Shown: positions 1 to 5,630 of the stretch, piece after piece
Layout: each line of letters opens with the position of its first letter
Position numbering within the stretch: position 1 is the first letter of the stretch
Source: VRUE01 sp036376775
GTDB taxonomy: Bacteria > Actinomycetota > Thermoleophilia > Solirubrobacterales > 70-9
DNA: 19,797 nt
Assembly (NCBI GenBank): GCA_036376775.1
Contig: DASUZP010000131.1
Location: 1 to 19,797, forward strand
Direction of reading: 5' to 3'
The notes under the pieces: model-generated
Told to the model about the DNA's origin: nothing
Databases searched by the model: none
What the model saw: the letters and a program-made list of their open reading frames with translations, nothing else
Made by a program: the position numbers and the translations under genes

Positions 1-6
1 CAGTCG

Positions 7-369
7 ATGACCGAGTCGAATCCACTTGCCGGGGGTGAGCTCAACGCAGCGCTGACCCGGGAGGTGGTGCGCATTCACACCGCCAACCTCGGTCGCGGTC
101 CGAACAAGTCGTTCTCCTTCCACAACGGCAATGTCGTGGTGACGGTTCTGCAGGAGGTCTTGACCAAAGCCGAGCAGAGCCTTGCCGTGAACGAACAGGG
201 CGAGGCGGTTCTGGCGATGCGCCAGCTGTTCCAGCGCACCATGGCGGAGGAGATGAAAGCGAGCGTCGAGCGGCTCACCGGCTGCAAAGTGGTCGCCTTT
301 ATGAGCGACAACCACCTCGAGCCGGACATGGCGGTCGAGGTGTTCATTCTCGACACGCCGGTTACCTGA
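7..369 (+). CDS. DUF2294 domain-containing protein
   Basis: A 120-residue soluble protein that matches the DUF2294 family over its whole length. Hallmarks are the N-terminal GRGP segment (residues 30-33), a middle stretch VVTVLQEVLTKAEQSL, and the C-terminal signature VVAFMSDNHLEPDMAVEVFIL. The family's biochemical role is not established. No signal peptide or membrane segment is seen. The ATG lies six bases from the window edge and the preceding two codons are open, so an upstream start cannot be excluded, although the length fits the family. It converges on the small winged-helix gene with only three bases between the stops, so no terminator fits in the gap. Family assignment is confident; function is unknown. 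Confidence 0.85.
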   Translation: MTESNPLAGGELNAALTREVVRIHTANLGRGPNKSFSFHNGNVVVTVLQEVLTKAEQSLAVNEQGEAVLAMRQLFQRTMAEEMKASVERLTGCKVVAFMSDNHLEPDMAVEVFILDTPVT

Positions 370-372
370 GGC

Positions 373-648
373 TCAGTCGCGCCGGTGTTCTTCTATCGCT
401 TCCCGTACCCAATCCGGATGGTCGTCCAAAGTGACCGCATAGAGCGGCTCCCCGCCATCCAGATCGGCGATCTTTTCGACCAGCCCGAACGATTCGAGTA
501 GCTTCACCCAGTGGCCGACGGCGTGCAGCTGCCCGCCGGTCCTTGCGCTCAGCTGTGGGACCGCCAGCGGTCCACCGTCGAGGATGCAGCACAACACATC
601 CAGGCGCCCGTCGTGATTGACGATTGCCTCCAGTGCCGATCGACTCAT
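373..648 (-). CDS. Small winged-helix (ArsR-like) transcriptional regulator
   Basis: A 91-residue protein that looks like a single winged-helix DNA-binding domain. Residues 1-45 contain LDVLCCILDGGPLAVPQLSA, a helix-turn-helix of the ArsR/MarR kind, followed by VGHWVKLLESFGLVEKI (recognition helix and wing) and a short acidic C-terminus. No metal-binding Cys pair typical of ArsR sensors is visible. The open frame extends 53 codons further upstream, but the ATG at 648 is preferred because it follows a GGGGGGAA ribosome-binding stretch and the extension reads as non-protein-like Arg/Ala/Pro text that coincides with a structured leader. Target and ligand are unknown. It is divergent from the HTH gene at 861. 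Confidence 0.7.
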   Translation of the reverse strand: MSRSALEAIVNHDGRLDVLCCILDGGPLAVPQLSARTGGQLHAVGHWVKLLESFGLVEKIADLDGGEPLYAVTLDDHPDWVREAIEEHRRD

Positions 649-651
649 GTG

Positions 652-801
652 TTTCCCCCCGTGGAAATGTGTGTCCCGACCGCTCATGGGAGGCGCAACG
701 GCCGGGACACGTCTTTCACCCACCAACGCAGCCTCCGAATCGACTTGGCGACTGCGCCTAGCCTCCCTGGCTCCCGCTGGGTCCCCTGCTCCATCGCGGG
801 G
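652..801 (-). ncRNA. Structured 5' leader, candidate cis-regulatory RNA
   Basis: Read on the minus strand, the leader of the small winged-helix gene holds nested complementary arms. These are CCCC/GGGG (798-801 with 783-786), a junction closed by ACCC/GGGT (779-782 with 718-721) enclosing hairpins AGCC/GGCT (769-772 with 760-763) and CGCAG/CTGCG (752-756 with 727-731), then a 12-bp hairpin GTGTCCCGGCCG/CGGTCGGGACAC (699-710 with 671-682, one G-T pair). A last small hairpin, TTTCC/GGAAA (663-667 with 652-656), covers the ribosome-binding stretch. The order GGGGACCCA then GGTGGGTGAA resembles, from memory, the core of c-di-AMP (ydaO-type) riboswitches, but the conserved CAGCTAACC-like segment of that class is not seen. 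It may be a variant, a different RNA, or chance in GC-rich DNA. Confidence 0.35.
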
Positions 802-825
802 GACCATAGCTTATAGGCTATGGTC
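802..825. promoter_or_regulatory. 24-bp palindrome between divergent genes
   Basis: GACCATAGC and GCTATGGTC are perfect reverse complements around a central TTATAG, giving 11 of 12 base pairs. The palindrome contains a TANNNT -10-like hexamer on each strand: TAGGCT at 814-819 (+) and TAAGCT at 813-808 (-). This fits overlapping divergent promoters under one dimeric repressor. It sits between the winged-helix gene (minus) and the Cro/C1-type HTH gene (plus), either of which could be the ligand. It is also AT-richer than its surroundings. Binding is inferred. Confidence 0.55.
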
Positions 826-860
826 AACGGTACGTTGTCAGGGGAGGCTTATTCACCTCC

Positions 861-1106
861 GTGTCCCTGCCGCCGACGACCGCTCCCCAGCTTGGAGCCG
901 CGATCCGTACTTTTCGGACATCGCGCAAATTGACCATCGAAGATCTTGCGGGCGAGGCGGACGTCCACTACACCCACGTCTCCAGTATCGAGAGGGGCAA
1001 GAGCAATCCCGGCTGGGAAATCGTCAGCAAGCTCGCCGCGGCCCTGGAGGTAAGTGTGGGCGACCTGGAGCGAGTCGGCGCCGAACAGGCCGAGGCCGAG
1101 AGCTGA
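861..1106 (+). CDS. Cro/C1-type (XRE) helix-turn-helix regulator
   Basis: An 81-residue protein that is almost entirely one XRE-family DNA-binding domain (residues 10-70). It begins LGAAIRTFRTSRKLTIEDLA, and the recognition region VHYTHVSSIERGKSNPGWEIVSKLAAAL carries the classic S-x-I-E-R-G-x-x-x-P pattern. A short Glu/Ala-rich tail follows. No sensor or peptidase domain is attached. The start is a GTG; GGGGAGG lies 13 bases upstream and can pair with CCTCC directly before the start (843-847 with 856-860), so initiation may be weak or controlled. It is divergent from the winged-helix gene across the 24-bp palindrome and lies 34 bases upstream of the Kdp-type kinase gene. Whether it regulates itself, its divergent neighbour or the kdp cluster is unknown. 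Confidence 0.8.
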   Translation: MSLPPTTAPQLGAAIRTFRTSRKLTIEDLAGEADVHYTHVSSIERGKSNPGWEIVSKLAAALEVSVGDLERVGAEQAEAES

Positions 1107-1133
1107 CAGAAGTACCGCGCCGCCGCTTACTCT
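1103..1133 (+). promoter_or_regulatory. Candidate promoter of the kinase/kdp cluster
   Basis: CTGACA at 1103-1108 resembles a -35 box and TACTCT at 1128-1133 a TANNNT -10 box; the spacing of 19 is long. The -10 ends seven bases before the ATG at 1141, so a transcript would start at or near the start codon and be leaderless. No convincing ribosome-binding site precedes that ATG. The -35 overlaps the stop of the HTH gene. Confidence 0.35.
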
Positions 1134-1140
1134 GACGGGG

Positions 1141-2295
1141 ATGTCGCGACGCCGGTTTTCTCTGGGACTGGGCGGCGAGCCGCCGCCGATGTGGCTCGGC
1201 CTGCTGGCGACGCTGGCCGCTGTCGCTGCCGGCACGCTGGCGGTCTACCCGCTGAAGTCGGCTGCGCCGGTCGTCTCGTTGGGTGTCGTCTACCTGCCGG
1301 CGATCCTGCTGATCTCGATCGTCTGGGGTCTGCGCCTCGGCCTTGTCGCCTCGGTCGCCAGCACTGTCGCCTTCAACTTCTTTCAGATTCCGCCGCTTCA
1401 TCACTTCACCATCGCCCGCGAGCAGGATTGGGTTGCGCTCGCCACCTTCGCGATCGTCGCCGCGGTCAGCAGCACCGTCGCCGGCCTGGCGCGGGCGCAG
1501 ACGGTCGAGGCCGAGCGGCGGCGCGAGGAGGCGGACCGCGCCTTGGTCGAGCTGGCGGCCCTCTCCCGCGAGCGCGACCGGATGCAGGGTGAGATGGTCG
1601 AGGCGGAGGCGCTGCGGCGCAGCGACGAGTTGAAGACGGCGTTGCTGCGGTCGATTTCCCACGACCTGCGCACGCCGCTCACCTCGATGATCGCCAGTGG
1701 CGCTGCGCTCGGCTCGGCGACGCCGACCGCGGAGGAGCGTGCCGAGCTGAGCGAGGCGATCGTCGCCGAGGGCGAACGGCTCTCCCGCCTGGTCGAGAAC
1801 CTGCTCGACATGTCGCGCCTGGAGGCGGGCAAGGCGGAGCCGCACCGCGAACAGACCGATCTTGTCGAGGTGCTGGAGGGAGCTCGCGCGGCGGTTGCGG
1901 GCTCCGAGCTGGTGCAACTGGCGGTCGGGCCCGAGCTGCCGGCCGTCGACGCCGACGCCGCGCAGCTCGAGCGCGCCTTCGCCAACCTGCTCGAGAACGC
2001 CGTCCGCCATGGCGGCGGCGGCCCCGTGAAGGTGACCTCGAGGCTGATCGGTGGGAAGATCGCCGTGCGCGTGGTTGATCAGGGGCCGGGCATACCGGAG
2101 AGCGAGCGGAAGCGGATCTTCGAGCCGTTCCAGCGCGGTGCCGCGAACGGCGCCCGCGGCGGTTCCGGGCTGGGGCTGGCGATCGCCAAGGGCTTCGTCG
2201 AGGCCAACGGCGGGGAGATCGAGCTCGAGTCGGTGCCCGGCCAGGGGACCAGCTTTGTCGTCACCTTCCCCTTCCAGGCCGGGTCGCGGAATTGA
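1141..2295 (+). CDS. kdpD: Sensor histidine kinase, KdpD C-terminal half (DUF4118-HisKA-HATPase)
   Basis: A 384-residue inner-membrane kinase that should phosphorylate KdpE in response to K+ limitation. Residues 17-115 form the DUF4118 four-helix membrane region typical of KdpD, and 120-165 an Arg/Glu-rich coiled linker. The HisKA domain carries the phospho-acceptor His174 in SISHDLRTPL. The ATPase domain has the N box ANLLENAVRH (281-290), G1 DQGPGIP (313-319), F box FEPF (327-330) and G2 GGSGLGLA (340-347). The cytoplasmic KdpD sensor and Usp domains are missing from the N-terminus, as is the GAF domain; the first two are encoded separately about 5.4 kb downstream. The ATG at 1141 is chosen over an in-frame ATG at 1054, which would overlap the HTH gene and add Arg/Pro-rich residues. 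The gene abuts kdpE. It could be named as a generic sensor kinase, but context makes the KdpD role likely. Confidence 0.9.
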   Translation: MSRRRFSLGLGGEPPPMWLGLLATLAAVAAGTLAVYPLKSAAPVVSLGVVYLPAILLISIVWGLRLGLVASVASTVAFNFFQIPPLHHFTIAREQDWVALATFAIVAAVSSTVAGLARAQTVEAERRREEADRALVELAALSRERDRMQGEMVEAEALRRSDELKTALLRSISHDLRTPLTSMIASGAALGSATPTAEERAELSEAIVAEGERLSRLVENLLDMSRLEAGKAEPHREQTDLVEVLEGARAAVAGSELVQLAVGPELPAVDADAAQLERAFANLLENAVRHGGGGPVKVTSRLIGGKIAVRVVDQGPGIPESERKRIFEPFQRGAANGARGGSGLGLAIAKGFVEANGGEIELESVPGQGTSFVVTFPFQAGSRN

Positions 2296-2300
2296 ACGGC

Positions 2301-2972
2301 ATGGCGCGGGTCCTCGTCTGCGACGACGAGCCGCAGATAGTTCGCGCGCTCAAAGTCATCCTCCGCGATTCCGGCTACGACGTCGTGCCCGCGAGCAGCG
2401 GCGAGGAGGCCCTCGATCTGGCTGCGGTCAAACCCCCCGCGGCGGCGATCGTCGACCTGATGCTGCCCGACATCGACGGCGTCGAGGTGACCAGGCGGCT
2501 GCGCGAGTGGAGCGAGATGCCGATCATCGTCCTCTCGGCCGTCGGCGAGGAGGAGGCCAAGGTCCGGGCCCTGGGCGCCGGCGCCGACGACTACGTGACC
2601 AAGCCCTTCGGCCCGCCGGAGCTGGTGGCGCGGCTGGAGGCGGTGCTGCGGCGCGCGCGGCCGGAGGCATCGGAGCCGACGATCGTCGCCGACGGGCTCG
2701 AGATAGACCTGGCGGCGCGCGCGGTGCGCCGCGAGGGCGAGCCGGTGCACCTGACGCCGACCGAGTTCGAGCTGCTGCGGGCGCTGGCCCAGAACCGCGG
2801 TCGCCTGATGACCCACAGCGCCCTGCTCTCGGAGGTCTGGGGGCCGGCGTACGCGGACGACCTCCAGGTCCTGCGCACCCACGTCGCCAACCTGCGGCGC
2901 AAAATCGAGCCCGCCGGCGAGCCCGTCTACATCCGCACCGACCCCGGGATCGGCTACCGCTTCGCCCAGTAG
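2301..2972 (+). CDS. kdpE: Response regulator KdpE (OmpR/PhoB family)
   Basis: A 223-residue two-domain transcription factor. The receiver domain (1-112) shows the acidic pair D8-D9, phospho-acceptor Asp52 in VDLMLPDIDG, Ser78 and Lys100 in YVTKPF. The winged-helix DNA-binding domain (about 125-223) has LTPTEFELLRALAQNRGRLMTH and ends VYIRTDPGIGYRF, the OmpR-type C-terminus. Phosphorylated KdpE normally activates the kdp structural promoter. The ATG at 2301 is five bases after the kinase stop; an alternative TTG at 2292 overlaps that stop (TTGA) and would add three residues. The two genes are clearly co-transcribed and translationally coupled. The likely target is the direct-repeat region just downstream. 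Confidence 0.92.
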   Translation: MARVLVCDDEPQIVRALKVILRDSGYDVVPASSGEEALDLAAVKPPAAAIVDLMLPDIDGVEVTRRLREWSEMPIIVLSAVGEEEAKVRALGAGADDYVTKPFGPPELVARLEAVLRRARPEASEPTIVADGLEIDLAARAVRREGEPVHLTPTEFELLRALAQNRGRLMTHSALLSEVWGPAYADDLQVLRTHVANLRRKIEPAGEPVYIRTDPGIGYRFAQ

Positions 2973-3042
2973 GGATCTTTACGGGATCTTTATCCCCCCG
3001 CCCGCAATCCCCACGCGATCTTGATGCGGGGGCGCGCATGAT
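2972..3042 (+). promoter_or_regulatory. Candidate KdpE operator and kdpFACB promoter
   Basis: GGGATCTTTA occurs at 2972-2981 and again at 2983-2992, exactly 11 bases apart, about one helical turn, as expected for OmpR-family dimers on tandem half-sites. A degenerate third copy, GCGATCTTGA, lies at 3015-3024, 32 bases (three turns) further on. A CATGAT -10-like hexamer at 3037-3042 ends six bases before the small ORF at 3049; its -35 position would overlap the third copy. The gap of 76 bases is the only real break in the cluster. Repeats are seen; KdpE binding is inferred. Confidence 0.55.
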
Positions 3043-3048
3043 CGGCCC

Positions 3049-3174
3049 ATGCCCTTCGTGGCCGACATATTCCCCGGCGGCGGCAGTCCCGTCGCCGACG
3101 TCTTCGCGATCCTCGTCTCGATAGGGCTTTTCGCCCTCGTCTACTGGGCGGTCGATCTGATCGACCGGATATGA
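3049..3174 (+). CDS. Small single-span membrane protein upstream of KdpF
   Basis: A 41-residue ORF, MPFVADIFPGGGSPVADVF followed by a hydrophobic span AILVSIGLFALVYWAV and the tail DLIDRI. It is one transmembrane helix (about residues 18-35) with a short charged end. Its stop overlaps the kdpF start as ATGA, so it is part of the structural-gene operon. Similar tiny membrane ORFs preceding kdpF are, from memory, common in actinobacterial kdp loci, but I know of no assigned function. It might be an accessory subunit or a small regulator of the pump. It is missed by usual length cut-offs. The coding call rests on position, coupling and hydrophobic pattern. Confidence 0.6.
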   Translation: MPFVADIFPGGGSPVADVFAILVSIGLFALVYWAVDLIDRI

Positions 3175-3284
3175 GCGCGATCACTCTGGCCGCCCTCAGC
3201 GCTGCGGACGTCTTCGGGCTGGTCGCCTCCGCGCTCGTCTTTGCCTATCTGCTCTACGCGCTGCTGCGCGGGGAGAAACTCTGA
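3171..3284 (+). CDS. kdpF: K+-transporting ATPase subunit KdpF
   Basis: A 37-residue single-span protein: MSAITLAALSAADVF, then GLVASALVFAYLLYALL and the terminal RGEKL. The pattern of one helix ending in YALL-R-x-E-K-(L/F) is characteristic of KdpF, the small subunit that stabilises the KdpABC complex in the membrane. Length is at the upper end for the family (about 29-37). It starts within the stop of the preceding 41-residue ORF (ATGA) and its own TGA overlaps the kdpA ATG (TGATG), indicating translational coupling. Identification is from short but diagnostic sequence plus position. Confidence 0.85.
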   Translation: MSAITLAALSAADVFGLVASALVFAYLLYALLRGEKL

Positions 3285-5038
3285 TGGCGCAGGGCTGGCT
3301 GCAGGTCGCGGTCTTCGTCGCGGTCCTGATCGCCGCGACCCGCCCCCTCGGCGTCTACATGGCGCGCGTCTTCGGCGGCCGGCGCGTCTTCCTCAGTCCC
3401 GTCGTCGGCCCGCTCGAGCGCCTCACCTACCGGGTCCTGCGCGTCGACCCTTCCGAGGAACAGGATTGGAAGGCCTACGCCCGGAGCCTGATCCTCTTCT
3501 CGGTCTTCTCCTGGGTCGCCCTTTACCTGATCCTGCGCACCCAGGGAATCCAACCGTTCAACCCCGAAGGCTTCCACTCGGGACCGTGGGACGTCAGCTT
3601 CAACACCGCCTCGTCCTTCGTCTCCAACACCAACTGGCAGTTCTACGGGGGCGAAACGACGCTGACCTATTTCGCCCAGATGGTGGGACTGACGGTGGAG
3701 AACTTCGTCACGCCCGCGGTCGGCATCTGCGTTCTGCTCGCCTTCATCCGCGGGATCGTCGGCCGCGGTGGGGTCGGGCTCGGCAACTTCTGGCAGGACC
3801 TGACCCGCAGCCTCTACTACGTCCTGCTTCCGCTCTCGGTGGTCGTCGGGCTGATCCTCGTCTCTCAGGGCGTCGTGCAGACGCTCAGCGGCGCCTCCGT
3901 CGCGCACACGGTCGCGGGCGCCGAACAGGCGCTTGCCTTCGGCCCGGCTGCCTCGCAGATCGCGATCAAGCAGCTCGGCACCAACGGCGGCGGTTTCTTC
4001 AACGTCAACTCGGCGATGCCCTACGAGAACCCCAACGCGCTGACCGGCTTCGTCGAGCTGCTCTCGATCGTCCTGATTCCGGCGGCGCTCACCTACACCT
4101 ACGGCCGCATGGTCGGCCGCCAGCGCGAGGGCTGGGCGATCTTCGCCGCGATGCTGGCGATCTACATCGCCTTCATAGCCACGATCGTCCCCGCCGAGCA
4201 GCACGGCACCCCGGCCCAGCACGCCGCGGGTTCGCCGACCGCCGCGATCGACGGCTCGACCGGCGGCAACCTGGAGGGCAAGGAGCAGCGCAACGGCATC
4301 GCCGAGTCGGCACTGTGGGCGACGACCACCACGGTCACCTCCAACGGCTCGGTCAACTCCGCCCACGAGTCCTTCACCGGCCTCGGCGGCGCCGTGCAGA
4401 TGTCCGGTCTGGCGACGAGCGAGGTCGTCTTCGGCGGGGTCGGCACCGGTCTCTACTCGATGCTGCTCTTCGTCCTCCTCGCCGTCTTCATCGGTGGCCT
4501 GATGGTGGGCAGAACGCCCGAATACCTGGGCAAGAAGATCCAGGCGCGCGAGATCAAGCTGATCTCTCTCGGCGTGCTGTTCACGCCTCTCGCCGTGCTC
4601 GCGACCTCGAGCTTGGCGACGGCGACGCGGGCGGGACTGCGCTCGATCTACGAAGCCGGTCCGCAGGGTTTCTCCGAGACGTTGTACGCCTACCTCTCGC
4701 AGGCCAACAACAACGGCTCCGCCTTTGCCGGCTACACCGGTTTCGTCCAGCCCGACGCGCCCGGCAACCACGGCGCCTACGGCATCTCCTTCGCCGATCT
4801 GCTCGGCGGCGCGACGATGACCCTGGGGCGCTTTATCCCGATCGTCCTCGTCCTCGCCGTCGCCGGCTCGCTCGCCGGCAAGAAGATCGCCCCGGCCGGC
4901 CCGGGCACGATGCGGACCGACACGCCGACCTTCGTCTTCCTCCTGATCGGCGTCGTGATCCTGGTCGGCGCCCTGACCTTCTTCCCCGCCCTCCTGCTCG
5001 GCCCGATCGTGCAGAGCCTGACCACGAGGTTGTTCTGA
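3284..5038 (+). CDS. kdpA: K+-transporting ATPase subunit KdpA
   Basis: The 584-residue K+-binding, channel-like subunit of the high-affinity P-type K+ pump in the cytoplasmic membrane. About ten hydrophobic segments are seen. The four degenerate selectivity loops are recognisable: SNTNWQ (114-119), GTNGGG (232-237), TSNGS (352-356) and NNNGSA (475-480). Other signatures include NPEGF(x)SGPWDVSFNTASSF near 93-112 and VGRTPEYLGKKI at 408-419. Length is slightly above the usual 555-565, mainly from a His/Ala/Gly-rich loop around 305-335. The start is fixed by the TGATG overlap with kdpF. One base separates its stop from the kdpC ATG. Confidence 0.97.
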   Translation: MAQGWLQVAVFVAVLIAATRPLGVYMARVFGGRRVFLSPVVGPLERLTYRVLRVDPSEEQDWKAYARSLILFSVFSWVALYLILRTQGIQPFNPEGFHSGPWDVSFNTASSFVSNTNWQFYGGETTLTYFAQMVGLTVENFVTPAVGICVLLAFIRGIVGRGGVGLGNFWQDLTRSLYYVLLPLSVVVGLILVSQGVVQTLSGASVAHTVAGAEQALAFGPAASQIAIKQLGTNGGGFFNVNSAMPYENPNALTGFVELLSIVLIPAALTYTYGRMVGRQREGWAIFAAMLAIYIAFIATIVPAEQHGTPAQHAAGSPTAAIDGSTGGNLEGKEQRNGIAESALWATTTTVTSNGSVNSAHESFTGLGGAVQMSGLATSEVVFGGVGTGLYSMLLFVLLAVFIGGLMVGRTPEYLGKKIQAREIKLISLGVLFTPLAVLATSSLATATRAGLRSIYEAGPQGFSETLYAYLSQANNNGSAFAGYTGFVQPDAPGNHGAYGISFADLLGGATMTLGRFIPIVLVLAVAGSLAGKKIAPAGPGTMRTDTPTFVFLLIGVVILVGALTFFPALLLGPIVQSLTTRLF

Positions 5039-5039
5039 G

Positions 5040-5630
5040 ATGCGCCGCTCGGCTCTCACCGCGCTGCTCGCCACGATCGCCTTCACCCTGGTCTTCGGCC
5101 TCGTCTACCCGCTGGCGATGACCGGCGTCTCCCAGCTGGTCTTCCCCGGCAAGGCGAACGGCTCGAAGCTGACCGTGGACGGGAGGCTGATCGGCTCGAG
5201 CCTGATCGGCCAGGACTTCAAGGGCGATCCCCGTTACTTCCAATCGCGCCCCTCGCAGTCGGAATACGCCGCCGACACGACCTACTTCTCGAACCTCGGG
5301 CCCAACAGCATCGAAGAGCGCGAAGAGGTGCGCGGATACCTCGCCGCTTACCTCGAGCTGGAGAAGCCCTACGACAGATCGCTGAGCAGGGAAGACGTAC
5401 CGGTCGACGCGATCGCCCAGTCGGGCTCCGGCGTCGATCCCGAAATCTCCGAGGCCAACGCGCGGATCCAGGCGCATCGGATCGCCGCGGTCCGCGAGCT
5501 GCCGCTCGCCCGGGTCGAAGACCTGATCGCGGCGCACACCGAAGGCCGCTTCCTCGGCCTCTTCGGCGAGCCCGGCGTGAACGTCCTGCAACTCAACATC
5601 GCACTCGACGAAGAGGCCCCGAGCGAATGA
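5040..5630 (+). CDS. kdpC: K+-transporting ATPase subunit KdpC
   Basis: A 196-residue subunit with one N-terminal transmembrane helix (about 7-32) and an extracytoplasmic domain. Signatures are GSSLIGQDFKGDPRYFQSRPS (56-76 region), SGSGVDPEISEANARIQAHRIAAVR and GEPGVNVLQLNIALDE at the end. KdpC is needed for assembly and high K+ affinity of KdpFABC. A 17-residue YAADTTYFSNLGPNSIE stretch replaces the more Ala/Gly/Ser-rich segment usual in the family. Unusually it lies before kdpB rather than after it. Its stop overlaps the kdpB start (ATGA). Confidence 0.96.
   Translation: MRRSALTALLATIAFTLVFGLVYPLAMTGVSQLVFPGKANGSKLTVDGRLIGSSLIGQDFKGDPRYFQSRPSQSEYAADTTYFSNLGPNSIEEREEVRGYLAAYLELEKPYDRSLSREDVPVDAIAQSGSGVDPEISEANARIQAHRIAAVRELPLARVEDLIAAHTEGRFLGLFGEPGVNVLQLNIALDEEAPSE

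Noticed and set aside
1024..2010. Antisense open frame across the histidine kinase gene
   Set aside because: Low-complexity Arg/Gln/Asp-rich translation, no domain, and fully overlapped by a kinase with all catalytic boxes.
3241..5121. Very long open frames overlapping kdpA on both strands (over 600 codons each)
   Set aside because: They are products of high GC and codon periodicity: composition is Arg/Ala/Gly/Asp-rich with no recognisable domain, whereas kdpA in the third frame is unmistakable.
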